64,000 nt of DNA from contig NC_132781.1 of NCBI RefSeq assembly GCF_048418805.1, positions 26,981,771 through 27,045,770 of the forward strand, in the 5' to 3' direction. Under the pieces are notes generated by a model that was not told the origin of the DNA, searched no databases, and saw only the letters and a program-made list of their open reading frames with translations. Positions within the stretch are counted from its first letter, which is position 1, and each line of letters opens with the position of its first letter. This document shows, piece after piece, positions 10,080 through 20,544 of the stretch. Position numbers and translations under genes: made by a program. Origin of the DNA: Vulpes vulpes. Its lineage: Eukaryota > Chordata > Mammalia > Carnivora > Canidae.

Positions 10080-10640
10080 ATGGATTGGCTAATGTTGCTG
10101 TGGATTGGCTTGCTCAATCTCTGTTCCACCCTCCTTCTAAGCTGCCTTCCTGTAAGCAGAGCTTGGGCAGCTAAAATCTACATTTTCCGGATGTCCTTTC
10201 TGGGAAGGGTTGAGGTTGCAATGTAGGGTTTGCTGATATAGACACTTGCCCAAGATTTGGATGGCCAGACCTTCCTCCTACTCTTCTGCTGGCAAGTGAG
10301 AGCACGGGAACATGAGGCTTGGGGGCAATGTTCTAGGGTCCTGTTGCTAGCCTCCTGGGGCCAGTGGTGGTTATGGAGGCAGCAGTGGGGCAGAAAGCCC
10401 TGCTGCCTCCCAGAGATGGGGCTGTACCTTGGACTCAGAAGTTCTAGTGTCAGCCTCAGGGGAGCATCTCCCGAAGTTGACCAGTTCTTATTGTTCTAGA
10501 AATCAGTCTTGGGCATCTAGAAGAGGACCTACTCATCCTGACCTTCCAATGACTTTGCAGCACCTAATTTCCTCTACGAAATCCCTCCTAGCTTATGAGA
10601 TCCAGAATTGTTGCAGTTTCTTGTATTGAACCTGGACTGA
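10080..10640 (+). mobile_element. Possible ancient LTR
   Basis: AAAATCTACATTTTCCGGATG near 10170 and the CCTCCTAGCTTATGAGATCC to CTGGACTGACCC end resemble mammalian LTR patterns. The family is not certain and no termini are visible. Confidence 0.35.
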
Positions 10641-10828
10641 CCCTCATGCCTCCTGTGGTGGGTGTGAGGGCTCAGAGAGGTCACAGAAGAGCCAAATGGC
10701 TAGGCTGGCACTTGTTGAGAAGAGCCAGGGTTCGATAGCCATAGGTGACGATCACTATTGCAATCAGTATCATCCCATCCCAGTGCCTGACCTTCTTGGC
10801 CCTGGGGAGGTGCAGCTGAAAAATTACA

Positions 10829-11034
10829 GGGGATATCTGGGTGGCTTTGTTGATGAGTGTCTGACTCTTGATTTCAGCTCAGATCATGATCTCAGGGTCG
10901 TGGGTCAGGGCCCTGTGTTGGGCTCTGAGCTTGGCCTGGAGTCTGCTTGTCCTTCTCCCTCTGCCTCATCCCCACTCTGCGAGCTTACTCTCATAAATAA
11001 ATAAATAAATAATAAATAAAATCTTAAAAACAAA
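10829..11034 (+). mobile_element. Older SINEC
   Basis: Sense SINEC: GGGGATATCTGGGTGGCTTTG, CTGACTCTTGATTTCAGCTC, CCTTCTCCCTCTGCCTCATC, tail of AATAAATAAATAAATAATAA. Confidence 0.9.
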
Positions 11035-11084
11035 AGGGGAAAATGACAGATAGACTTTGTCCTCTGAAAGATCTTTTTTCCAAT

Positions 11085-11180
11085 TTTATTCTTTTACTTA
11101 TTTTACTTTGTTTTACATTTTTTAAACCTAAACTCAATTTGCCAATACATAGTATAATACCCAGTGCTCTTCCCATGTCC
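11085..11180 (-). mobile_element. Carnivore L1 3'-end fragment
   Basis: AACTCAATTTGCCAATACAT then AGTATAATACCCAGTGCTCT is the antisense carnivore L1 3' UTR. Heavily 5'-truncated; no coding sequence. Confidence 0.75.
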
Positions 11181-11556
11181 TCTGAAATTTCTTATAGTCC
11201 AGAGGACTTAAAATGAGATTCACTTTTATGAATTGATCTTAATGATTAATAGTAGCTCTTTTATCCTGAGTTCCCCTACTTTTAATTTTTTCAGGACTGT
11301 GAGGACCCAAAGCCTGGGCATCCCTGCCCTGGATGCCATCCCCAGCTGCTTGCCATCATAGCCTCCTTCTTAGAGGCCAGGCATTGTGGCTCAGGGAGCA
11401 GACTGTGGGCTTCAAGAAGCCAGGGAAGTCAGACAGCACAACCCCTTCTTTCGACCATGCCCACACTTGGCCCAGTGACTGGCAGGAACAGGTCTCAGGG
11501 AAGTAGGATGAATGAATGACCCTGCCTGCCACTGCTCCCCGCCCTGCATCTAGGCC
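11181..11556. other. Single-copy DNA
   Basis: Nothing recognised. Confidence 0.35.
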
Positions 11557-11745
11557 AGCAGGTTTCAATCATACCTGGGCATTAGAATCACCTGCCAGGT
11601 TTGTAAAAATTCTGATGCCCAGGACTCAAATCCAGAAGTCATGATTTAATTAGTCTGAGGTGTACCCTTGAGCTCTGTATTTTTTAAAGACCCTTTGATC
11701 CTTTGCCTCCCACCACCAGCCTTAATAATCACTTTCTGCAGGACC
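11557..11745 (+). mobile_element. MER5-like hAT MITE
   Basis: TACCTGGGCATTAGAATCACCTGCC-type start with TTGTAAAAATTCTGATGCCC and GTCATGATTTAATTAGTCTG matches the MER5 pattern (catcagaatcacctgg / gattcagtaggtctg). The end is blurred. Confidence 0.7.
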
Positions 11746-12489
11746 CCACAATAACATGATTAACTGTAGGTATGTTAATCCTATTAGAATCCATCACTGT
11801 GGTCCCCAGTCATCCGTTAAGAGGCAGCAACTTAACCAGTTTGATTTTGCTCTTCATTTATTGCCTTTCTAACCCTTGGAGGGGCAGGTGTCACAAGGTG
11901 TGGGGCAAAGACCGAACGACCCATTGAGTGTATAGAGGTACCCATTTTCTCCATTTCTAGGGTCTACTCTGGAGCTTCACTAAGACTGTCTTTCTGGCAC
12001 CTGCCAAAGATCTTGGCTCATTCTGACTTGTTGGGACTGGCAGGACTGAAATCCTTGGGAAAGAGCTCTCCAGCCCTCAGGAACATGTAGACATCCTGCT
12101 ATTATTTAAGGCGTGATTGAAGCTGGAGCCTTTTATGTGTTCCTAATGCAGGGAGAGGAGTAGCTTTGCCAAGAGTCTGTCTGAATGTTTGCATTCTTGC
12201 TTCAGTAGGAGTCTCTGGTTCTGGGAGTCAGCTCCTTCCATCTATGCAGCTTGGTGGGCAGTAGCTGGAATCTACTCCAGTCCCTGGAGCCAGCCTTTTG
12301 CACCTGCTCCGGTGGAGCTGGGGAGTCACAGGTGGAGGAGAGCCAGTTTCCGCCTTTCAGGCATTCACAGCCTGCTACAAAAGGGGAACGATTACAGGGC
12401 AGCCATGGCATCTGCAACCCCAGACACATTTACAGGGAAAGGAAGAGGTAGGAAGGATTGGCTCTTTCCTGGTAGAATAAAGATAGAGC
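11746..12489. other. Single-copy DNA
   Basis: No recognised repeat. Overlapping short open frames at 12189-12494 lack family features. Confidence 0.4.
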
Positions 12490-12760
12490 CTTAAAGGGAG
12501 AATGGACATTTGTTAAGTGGAGAAGGAGGGGAAGGACATGTCCGGCAGAGGGAATAGCACTGGGAAAGGCACAGAGGCAAACTGTAGAGCACAAAGTGGG
12601 AGGGACAGTAGCCAAAGTGGGAGGGGGTAAGGTCATGAGGATGCTCCCAGACAGGTTAGGAGCTGGGAATCCTAGCTCCTGGGGGAAGGGGGAGCCACAA
12701 AACAGTTTTAAGCAAAGCAGTGACATAATAGAATTTGCCTAATGGGGAGATTCCAGGGAG
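12490..12760 (+). mobile_element. L2-type fragment
   Basis: GCAGAGGGAATAGCACTGGG then AAAGGCACAGAGGCAAACTG and AAGCAAAGCAGTGACATAAT follows the internal L2 3' pattern (aggcagagggaacagcatgtg, aaggcctggaggc, gtgacatgatc). Confidence 0.7.
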
Positions 12761-12764
12761 AGCT

Positions 12765-12960
12765 GGTGTGGCAGAGAGGCACAGGTTTGGATTCAGGTCC
12801 TCTAAGTTCTTATCCTGGCTGTACTCCTTTGACCCTCAGCATCCTATAAAATGGGCATGATGATAAGTTATTATATATTCCCAAGGGTGTCCAGAGGCCC
12901 AAATGACCCAATGAGATGATCTGCAGGAGATGAAAAGGGAATGTGAGAAATTGTCCTTGG
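12765..12960 (+). mobile_element. MIR
   Basis: ACAGGTTTGGATTCAGGTCC, TCTTATCCTGGCTGTACTCC and ATCCTATAAAATGGGCATGA give the MIR order. Confidence 0.75.
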
Positions 12961-13504
12961 GCCATTGGGCCTATTCTTGGTGCTGAGGTCCAGGCTTTAG
13001 AATCCTTCTAAGTTCCAGAAAGGAAGAGGTAAAATGTGAAGTGGGCTGGCTCTGCTTGGTGTGGCAGTAGATGTGAGGCTGTCTAAACTCCTGTAAAATC
13101 TATGCTTCCCCACCCGCTCACCCTTGCAAGGCTCCCACCATAGGTGATGACTTGTCTGGGATTTCTAGATAGAGTTCACTTCTAGGTGGCACATTTCTCT
13201 TTTCTTCCCTGAGAGGGCTGGGGTGTGAGCAGTCTCCCCTTTGGAGCTTTCAATGGCATGATTGTCTAGTCTGAGTGTGAGGAAGATATAAATGTGTTGT
13301 GATTGTGCCCAGAAGAACTTCACCATTCCAAGGATGCTTGCATCAAAATTAAGGGGAACTCTGTCAAGGAGCTTCTTGCTGAATCCAGTGGTTTGGATTG
13401 CTACAAATGAGCCAAGGTGGCATGGAGAAGCCTAGAAGGCAGCTCTAAAGAGAGGGCAGGTGGGGGCTGCTACCATCCTGGTCACACATCCCCGTGGGAG
13501 GCAG
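12961..13504. other. Single-copy DNA
   Basis: Nothing recognised. Confidence 0.35.
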
Positions 13505-13670
13505 TCAAGACTTGCATCATTTCAGCTCCCTGTCTTGCCACCTATTTGCTATGTGACCCCGGAAGGTCCCACAGCCTTTCTGAGCTTTTGTTTCTTCATT
13601 TGCAAATGGGGGTTTTGAGATTCTTTGTTGATGTGAAGATCTGTGATAGTAATAATTGCCCATAGTAATT
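13505..13670 (+). mobile_element. MIR
   Basis: CTTGCCACCTATTTGCTATG, GTGACCCCGGAAGGTCCC, TCTTCATTTGCAAATGGGGG. Confidence 0.75.
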
Positions 13671-13710
13671 GGAAATAACAACTGGACTTCAGGAATAAAA
13701 AAATATACAT

Positions 13711-13905
13711 GGGGATCCCTGGGTGGCACAGTGGTTTGGCGCCTGCCTTTGGCCCAGGGTGCGTTCCTGGAGGCCCGGGATCGAATCCCACGTCGGGTTC
13801 CCGGTGCATGGAGCCTGCTTCTCCCTCTGCCTGTGTCTCTGCCTCTCTCCCTCTCTCTCTGTGTTACTATCATAAATAAAGAAAAATTAAAAAATATATA
13901 TTAAA
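13711..13905 (+). mobile_element. Young SINEC_Cf with TSD
   Basis: Sense SINEC_Cf with an intact GGGGATCCCTGGGTGGCACAG head, a GGGATCGAATCCCACGTCGG B-box region and a CTCTCCCTCTCTCTCTGTG body. Flanks ATAAAAAAATATACAT and TTAAAAAAATTATACAT mark the TSD. Near-consensus, so recently inserted in canid terms. Confidence 0.96.
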
Positions 13906-14186
13906 AAAATTATACATGAATTAAGACCCTGGAAATAATGAAACAATTTCTTTTAAGATGTTCTAGGGTCCTGATTCTTCATTATTTTCAATTCCTCCCC
14001 CCTAGTCCTCTGAAAGGCCTCTAATTAGCTCATTTGCCTTTGGTATGTTCAATCCTTGATTGAACAGAACTTGTGTGAGAGCCATTCAGGCCCACAGTGG
14101 AGGGAGCCCGGGGGTTCTCAGACTGGAGCAAGCCTCAGAATAATCAATGCCCAATACTTGAGGGGGCCCAAGGGAAACCCTTACTG
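13906..14186. other. Single-copy DNA
   Basis: Nothing recognised between the SINEC and the MLT1 or MST LTR. Confidence 0.35.
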
Positions 14187-14568
14187 TATTAATCTGCTAG
14201 GGCTGCAGTAACAAAATGCTGCACACAAGGTAGCTTACATGACAGATGTTTATTTTATCATAGTTCTGGATGCTGGAGGTCCAGATCTAGGTGCTGGCAG
14301 GGCTGGTTTCTCCTGAGCCTCTTCCCTTGGCCTGCTTCCACCCTCTCGCTATATTTTTGCACGGCCCTTCCTCTGTGCAGCCCTCTCTTGCCACCTCTCC
14401 CTCTTCATATCATGGACCTTATAAGGCCTACTGGACTAGGACCCCACCCTGACGGCCTCATTGAACTGTAATTATCTCCTTACAAGCTGTATTCCCTTTA
14501 TAGTCACACTGGGAGTTAGGGCTACAGCCTGTGAATTTTGGGAGGGACACATTCAGTCCATAACACTT
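14187..14568 (-). mobile_element. MLT1/MST-type LTR (ERVL-MaLR)
   Basis: Antisense LTR with clear ends: TATTAATCTGCTAGGGCTGC, GTTCTGGATGCTGGAGGTCC, CCTTATAAGGCCTACTGGAC, CTGTGAATTTTGGGAGGGAC, ATTCAGTCCATAACA. Solo LTR; no internal retroviral sequence around it. Confidence 0.9.
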
Positions 14569-14599
14569 ACAACCAAAAAATTGCAGCATTATGGGGAAG

Positions 14600-14765
14600 T
14601 AGAATTAAAGCCAGAAGATCTGAGTTCCAGTTAATTTCTTCCCTGATGCAGTGGTGTTCTGAGGATAGCTCCTTCCCTCTCTCAACCTGGCCTGCTGAGT
14701 GGAATGAGGGGGTTTGAGCAGAAGGCCCTGAAGGGTCCTTCTGGCTGAGCCATTCTAGCCTCCGA
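14600..14765 (+). mobile_element. MIR
   Basis: GATCTGAGTTCCAGTTAATT, CTTCCCTCTCTCAACCTGG, GAGTGGAATGAGGGGGTTTG, AAGGGTCCTTCTGGCTGAG: a MIR with the 'aggtcccttccagctctga' style 3' end. Confidence 0.65.
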
Positions 14766-14939
14766 AGGGTCAGGATGCAATCTAGGGTAGGGATTTCTTT
14801 CACAGGCTCGTGAAAAAGCTTGATGGCTTCTAAGAACTGTACCCAGTCAGCCCATCAACCCAATGGACGTGACCATCTTACAGAGGCAAATGAACACAGA
14901 ATTCTTCCAGGAATCCTGCAGCAGGCTGGGGCTCAGGAG

Positions 14940-15265
14940 GATTGGGGCCTGGCTCTGTTACATATTTACTCACACAACCTTGGACAGTCTTCCTGGCTTT
15001 GTTTTTTTTTTTTAATTTATTATTATTATTTTTTAATTTTTTATGATAGTCACACACACAGAGAGAGAGAGGCAGAGACACAGGCAGAGGGAGAAGCAGG
15101 CTCCATGCACCGGCAGCCCGACGTGGGATTCGATCCCGGGTCTCCAGGATCGCGCCCTGGGCCAAAGGCAGGCGCCAAACCGCTGCGCCACCCAGGGATC
15201 CCGTCTTCCTGGCTTGGACCTCAGTCTCCCTATTGGTAAAATGATTTCGGTGAACTCATTGCCCT
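14940..15265 (+). mobile_element. MIR split by SINEC
   Basis: CTGGCTCTGTTACATATTTA and CACAACCTTGGACAGTCTTC precede the SINEC; GGACCTCAGTCTCCCTATTG and GTAAAATGATTTCGGTGA follow it. MIR parts are 14940-14999 and 15216-15265. Confidence 0.75.
15000..15202 (-). mobile_element. Young SINEC_Cf with perfect TSD
   Basis: Antisense SINEC_Cf, T-rich tail to CGCTGCGCCACCCAGGGATCCC-type end. A perfect 13-bp TSD GTCTTCCTGGCTT lies at 14987-14999 and 15203-15215. Inserted in a MIR. Confidence 0.97.
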
Positions 15266-15303
15266 CTTAGCAGTGGGAATGGGAGATGGTTTATTGAGAT
15301 ATA

Positions 15304-15757
15304 CAGTCATCTCTCCTTATCTAAAGTTTGTTCCCTGTAGTCAAACATAGTCTGGAAATAGAGGATCTTTCTGATGTGTTGTCAGAAGCTCAGTAGTAAC
15401 CTAACATGACCTCATAATGCCTGTGTCATTCACTCGTTTCATCTCATCCCATGGGCATTTGATCATCTGGCATCTGTGGAAGAAGGGTGAGTATGGTATA
15501 GTAAGATATTTTTGAGAGACAGAGGGAGAGAGTGAGTGAGCACATTCACATACCTTTTATTACAGTATATTGTTATAATTGTTTTATTATTAGTTATTAT
15601 TGTGAATCTCTTACTGTGCTTCATTTATAAATTAAACTTTATCACAGGGATGTATGTATAGGAAAAGACATAATACATATTGAGTTTGGTACTATCTGTG
15701 GTTTCAAGCATCCATTGGGGGTCTTGGAATGTATCCCGGATATCAGGGGTCTACGGG
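15304..15757 (+). mobile_element. Tigger-type MITE (pogo/TcMar)
   Basis: Left CAGTCATCTCTCCTTATC; right GGTACTATCTGTGGTTTCAA, then CATTGGGGGTCTTGGAATGT, then ATCCCGGATATCAGGGGTCTA. Interior CAGTATATTGTTATAATTG and ATAAATTAAACTTTATCACA match the remembered Tigger MITE pattern. Non-coding. Confidence 0.8.
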
Positions 15758-16049
15758 AATTGACACATGACATTGTGGACATTTCAGGCGTACACTCACA
15801 CACTGCGATGTGATTACCACCACAGCATTACCTAACACCTCTTTCAGGCATCACATAATTACAATTTATTTTTTATGGTGAGAACACTTAAGGTCTACTC
15901 TTTTGACAACTTTGAAGTATAGAACACAGTATTATTAGATCCCCAGAACCTACTCATCTTATAACTGGAAGTTTTTACCCTTTGACCAACATCTCCCTAT
16001 ATCCCCCTGAGCCCCTGATAATCATCATGCTAGTCTCTGTTTCTATGAG

Positions 16050-16092
16050 TTTATTTTTTTTATTTTTTTTTAAAGATTTTATTTATTTATTC

Positions 16093-16127
<35 letters not shown>

Positions 16128-16255
16128 GCAGAGACACAGGCAGAGGGAGAAGCAGGCTCCACGCAGGGAGCCTGATGTGGGACTCGATTCTGGGTCTCCA
16201 GGATCATACCCTGGGCTGAAGGCGGTGCTAAACCACTGAGCCACCCAGGCTGCCC
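16050..16255 (-). mobile_element. SINEC in L1M
   Basis: Antisense SINEC: T-run, TTATTTATTTATTCATGAGAG, a GA tract at 16102-16127, end CCACCCAGGCTGCCCC. Confidence 0.93.
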
Positions 16256-16296
16256 CTGTAGGCAGTTTTTCATGGTTACATGCTGTAATGCTCATC

Positions 16297-16477
16297 CTTT
16301 TTAAAAATTTTAAAAAGATTTTAGTTATATGAGAGACACAGAAAGAGAGCAGAGACATAGGCAGAGGGAGAAGCAGCCTCCCTGTGGGGGAGCCCAATGT
16401 GGGACTCAATCCCGGGATCCTGGGATCATGCCCTGAGCCGAAGGCAGACGCTCAACCACTGAGTCACCCAGGTGCCC
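16297..16477 (-). mobile_element. Second SINEC in the same L1M
   Basis: Antisense SINEC from TTTTTAAAAATTTTAAAAAG to GAGTCACCCAGGTGCCC. GAGTT occurs before the first SINE and after this one, so both may share one L1 site. The 41 bases between them are unassigned. Confidence 0.88.
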
Positions 16478-16745
16478 TGAGTTCACTCTTTTAGATAACA
16501 TGCATAAGTGAGGTCATACAGTATTTGTCTTTCTCTGGCTCACATCACTTAGCATAATGCCCTCAAGTTCCATCTGTATTGCTGCAGATGGCTGGTTACC
16601 CTTTCTCAAGGCAGAGTAACATCCTGTTGTCTATATTTTAGATAGATAGTTTGACTCAGGGACGGACACTGGGTTGTTTCCATGTCTTGGCTCTTGTGAG
16701 TGAGGCTGCTGTGGACATGACAGTTCAGACAGGGAGGTGGTTTTT

Positions 16746-17289
16746 TAATTCCCTTTTACTGCAAATGTTAAAATTCTTCACTCGCTCTAAGAGCAGTTCT
16801 TTGCTTTTTGTATTCAAATAGCTTTATCCCTGCATCTCTTTTCTCTTTACCCCATCCAGTTGGCATCACTCAAAATTCCTTTTAAGATCTTATGACTTTT
16901 CAGAAGTTATTTTCCAAGTTGGACTAGCTCTTTGATCCAGGCTTTGTGCTTTACTCTGGCAGTGCAGGCAGGAGGGGGCGCGGGGTGTCCAGGGGAAAGG
17001 CTTCCTTCTGGGCCATTGACAGTTGCTGTAGCCACGCAAAGGTCTCATTGCCACCACTGTCCCTGCACAGGCAGAGTTAGATTTTGATCACATAACCCTG
17101 GTTTGAGAGCTGTTCTCTGGCTGCTCCTGGGACAAGGACTTTAAGTTTCTTCGTGTATTACCCTGCAAAGAATTTCCCTGCCACTTCACACTGGACCCTC
17201 AGCTTGGAAGCAATGGGCCGCTGCACTACCATCATGTCTGTGTGCTGACAAAGGACTGGAAGATCAGAAATTGGGGCAAGGGCATGGGA
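16746..17289. other. Single-copy DNA
   Basis: About 540 bp, AT-rich at first and then balanced. No repeat, exon or open frame of note. Confidence 0.4.
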
Positions 17290-17450
17290 ACTCTTTTTTT
17301 AATTGATACATCCTATTGGTGGAAACCCTCATATTGGCTCTGCCTCTCTCTAGCCTGGGTTATAGTTCCCTCATCTGTAAAATGAGGCTAGTTGTATCCC
17401 TGTCTCATAGAGATAATGAGAACTAAGTAGAGTGATTTATGGGAAGCATC
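17290..17450 (+). mobile_element. MIR fragment
   Basis: TATAGTTCCCTCATCTGTAA then AATGAGGCTAGTTGTATCCC and GTCTCATAGAGATAATGAGA. Confidence 0.75.
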
Positions 17451-17765
17451 CTTGCAGTGGAGCCTGCACACGTAAACATGTAAGTGCCTTCAGAGCACCA
17501 GTGTGCTGGAACCGGGGTGAGGCTGATCCTCAGGGGCCTCACCACCCCGGGAGTGACTCGCATAAGGTCACAGAAGCACCACACTGCTTCTCTGCTCCTG
17601 TGCCATGAGAAATGGCAACATGGGGAGGTGTGCAGAGGGGGCTTTGGGCCAATTCATGTCTCATAAGATCTGTCTGTTTCCATTTTTCTTTCCTCTGCTT
17701 TTGTTTTTATTTACTTATTTTTTTTTAAACCACACTTCTGGCATAAATGAAATTGTCACTCAGTG

Positions 17766-18195
17766 AGACAATATGGTGTAGTGGTTAAGAACATTTTTTC
17801 TGGAGCCCACCATATGGCCTTGCCATTCAAAAGCTATGTTGTCGGGGGATCCCTGGGTGGCTCAGCGGTTTGGCGCCTGCCTTCGGCCCAGGGTGTGATC
17901 CTGGAGTCCCGGGATCAGGTCCTACGTTGGGCTCCCTGTATGCAGCCTGCTTCTCCCTCTGCCTGTGTCTCTGCTTCTCTCTCTTTCTTTCTCTGTGTCT
18001 CTCATGAATAAAATAGAATCTTAAAAAAAAAAAAAAGCTATGCCATCTTGGGCAAATTCCTAGCTCCTCTGTGTCTCTTACTCCTCATCTATGGAAACAA
18101 AGATAATAATGATACGTGTCTCATAGGGTTGTTGAGATGTGCAGGTAAAGTGCATGAGACAGAGTCTGGCTCTCAGAGAGTACTAGTCTCTGTGG
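17766..18195 (+). mobile_element. MIR split by SINEC_Cf
   Basis: CAATATGGTGTAGTGGTTAA and TTTCTGGAGCCCACC start the MIR; after the SINEC, CATCTTGGGCAAATTCCTAG, GATAATAATGATACGTGTCT and CATAGGGTTGTTGAGATGTG continue it. Confidence 0.85.
17844..18032 (+). mobile_element. SINEC_Cf with TSD
   Basis: Sense SINEC_Cf beginning GGGGATCCCTGGGTGGCTCAG, tail of A's. TSD AAAAGCTATGTTGTC on the left and AAAAGCTATGCCATC on the right, about 15 bp. Confidence 0.96.
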
Positions 18196-18224
18196 GCCTT
18201 TATTACCAACTGCCCTATAATATG

Positions 18225-18600
18225 AGGCTTTGCATCTCCTTCAATCCCACAACTGCTATGAGGTGGGAAGTATTATCTCATTTCATGAATGAGTAAACAG
18301 AGAATTGGGGATTTGGGAACAGGCCCAACATCATATAAGCAGTGAGTGGTAGCGTCAAAATTTGAACTTTGGCCTTTTTTTTTAAAATTTTATTTATTTA
18401 TTTATTTATGATAGAGAGAGAGAGAGAGAGAGGCAGAGACATAGGCAGAGGGAGAAGCAGGCTCCATGCACCGGGAGCCCGACGTGGGATTCGATCCCGG
18501 GTCTCCAGGATCGCGCCCTGGGCCAAAGGCAGGCGCCAAACTGCTGCGCCACCCAGGGATCCCGAACTTTGGCCTTTTAACTAAAAAGCCCAAGGTCTTT
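18225..18600 (-). mobile_element. MIR split by SINEC_Cf
   Basis: TATTATCTCATTTCATGAAT, GAGTAAACAGAGAATTGGGG and TCAAAATTTGAACTTTGGCC in antisense MIR order. The SINEC sits at 18379. Confidence 0.7.
18379..18563 (-). mobile_element. Young SINEC_Cf with perfect TSD
   Basis: Antisense SINEC_Cf ending CTGCGCCACCCAGGGATCCC. A perfect 15-bp TSD GAACTTTGGCCTTTT lies at 18364-18378 and 18564-18578. Confidence 0.97.
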
Positions 18601-18607
18601 TTTCTCC

Positions 18608-18745
18608 AGAGTTCTTAATCTGGGGTCCAAGAACACCTAGTGGATTATTTGCAGGTTTCATTGGGTTTGAGGATTCTTTTAAATAGTTTCAAAATTGGGT
18701 GTTTGTGTTTGGAGGACAGGGTCTGTTGCTTTCTTTAGATCTGCA
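18608..18745 (+). mobile_element. Possible hAT-like fragment
   Basis: GAGTTCTTAATCTGGGGTCC, CTAGTGGATTATTTGCAGG and GACAGGGTCTGTTGCTTTC follow a known 'ttcttaacctggggtccatgg' DNA-transposon pattern. Confidence 0.55.
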
Positions 18746-19117
18746 GAATGAACCATTGCATTATGCTGACTTTCTCATAAGAGAGAAAAATGGAATCAAC
18801 TCCAAATATATGAAACTGCCATTGCTGAGAGTACGCAAATAACTGTGTTCTAATGCATCTGGATTCCTAGAATTGACAATTCACATGTTCATACTCTCTG
18901 CACACTGCGCCAGTGCCTCTAACACCATTTTGACCGTGGATCTGGGAAGTCTGATTCAGAAGATGAGACATGGAAAGCCTGAAATCACTCCTTGAGGAAG
19001 ACCCAGAGTCCTGGGCTTCACTCCTAGCCTTGCCTCTGCCTCCCAGGGTTTCATCTCCTTTTCCTGCAAAACGTGGGGATTATCCCCTGACCCATCTGTG
19101 GGCCATTTTGCTTATTA
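18746..19117. other. Single-copy DNA
   Basis: Nothing recognised. Confidence 0.35.
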
Positions 19118-19310
19118 TTTCTTTAAAAATTTTTTTTTAATTTAAATTCAATTTAATTAACATATAATGTTATTAGTTTCAGAGGTAGAATTTAGAGATT
19201 CATCAGTTGCTTATAATATCCAGTGCTCATTTCATCAAGTGCCCGCCCTCCTTAATATCCATTACCCAGTTATCCCAACCCCCCATTTGCCTTCCCACTT
19301 ATGTTTTTCT
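19118..19310 (-). mobile_element. Carnivore L1 3'-end fragment
   Basis: AAATTCAATTTAATTAACAT, ATAATATCCAGTGCTCATTT, CATCAAGTGCCCGCCCTCC: antisense carnivore L1 3' UTR. Confidence 0.85.
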
Positions 19311-19534
19311 TATATGAAGTCAAGGTAAAGATCAGGAATCTCTTTTTCAAAGTGCAGGCACATTTTTGGTAGACCGGATGAGCGCGAACACAGCCAGTCA
19401 GTCATTCATTTGCTACATCTGGGGATGAGCTCAGCTGAGCAGGAGCCCCATGTATAACTCCCCTCTCCTTTCTCCTACTTTGGTCACCACTGAGGACTGT
19501 AAAGTTAGGTTTAGAAGAGGCCATTGAGGTAGCT

Positions 19535-19682
19535 TTTCATTTATCCTTTCCTGCTCCTGAGCAAATTGAGGCCCAGGGATGAGGAGTGACTCGCATAAGG
19601 TCACATGGCTAGTAAGTGGCTGGATTGAGACTTGAACCTAAGTTTCCAGATTCCAAATCCAATGTCTGTTTACACAACCAAA
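19535..19682 (-). mobile_element. MIR
   Basis: GCAAATTGAGGCCCAGGGAT, GGTCACATGGCTAGTAAGTG, GAGACTTGAACCTAAGTTTC. Confidence 0.85.
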
Positions 19683-20544
19683 TTAGTACACAGAGATCGA
19701 GGGGCTCTCTCAGGGCTATCTGAATGTGACAGATCTGGGGGCTCGTGGGATTTCTGGGAATTCTGTTCTTCCTTTCCTCGCGCTTCATCATATGGACATG
19801 GTGGATATGTCCACTGGAGGGAGGGAGGAAAGGATGAAGGGGTAATAGTGGCTCCAGGGCGTATAGCCCTGTCCTGGGCAAGGAGTGCCCATGCCCCTAG
19901 AGCTCCAGGGGCTGGCCATTGTTGAGAGCACATTTGTCCACCAGTCTCCTTTTCTCAGAGGGCTAGGAGACTTCAAGAGGAATTGGTCATAATCTTTTAA
20001 CTAAATGATTGCCTCATTCCTATGTGTCAAATCCCAGTGACTGGGGAGAAAAGACCCCACTATGAGCTTTCCAGCTTTCTTTCCAGCCCTATAACTGTTC
20101 TCAGGATCTCTTTTGCTTGCTTTGGAAGCTCTAAGTCCATTCTTCACATTCTGGATGGGAAGCTGTGGAACTGGACAGCACGCTGGCCCCATTGGTCAGC
20201 TCTGCATCAGTTGACCTTCTTGCCCACAGTTCAGAGGGGGAATGGGTCCCCCCCACCCCTGCCTCTGGGTTCTGGGGTGGACAGAGCTAGACAGGTCCAG
20301 GTTCCACTTGGGGCTGGGCAGACACCAGTATCAAGCCAGGCACTGGGAAGGGGATGAGGGCTCTGAGGAAGCACCATACCCAAGATACCTTTAACAAAGA
20401 TGGGAATGACCCCTTGTTTTCTTGCATCCTCCTTGGTGACATTGAAGTCACTGGACAGGGCAATGTATGGGCATGGAGAGACTTTCTTCTAGGGCATTAT
20501 TCCCTGAAAATTTGTCTCATATCCCTTTGGTTATTCTCTATCTG
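19683..20544. other. Single-copy DNA
   Basis: About 860 bp without a recognised repeat. Several 60-110-residue frames on both strands, none with a domain or codon pattern I recognise. Confidence 0.4.

Larger units (their letters stand above)
15758..16745 (-). mobile_element. Old L1M 3' end, broken by SINEs
   Basis: Antisense L1M 3' UTR: GGTGAGAACACTTAAGGTCT, GAACCTACTCATCTTATAAC, TTTACCCTTTGACCAACATC, then beyond the SINEs TCACTTAGCATAATGCCCTC and GTTGTTTCCATGTCTTGGC, which is the ORF2 end. No open frame survives. Confidence 0.85.

Noticed and set aside
13711..13800. tRNA-like A and B boxes in SINEC heads
   Set aside because: SINEC derives from a tRNA, and the boxes are internal pol III promoter relics; no cloverleaf tRNA gene is present.
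14187..14568. Retroviral genes next to the MaLR LTRs
   Set aside because: No gag, pol or env-like frames flank any MLT1/MST LTR in the window; all look like solo LTRs.
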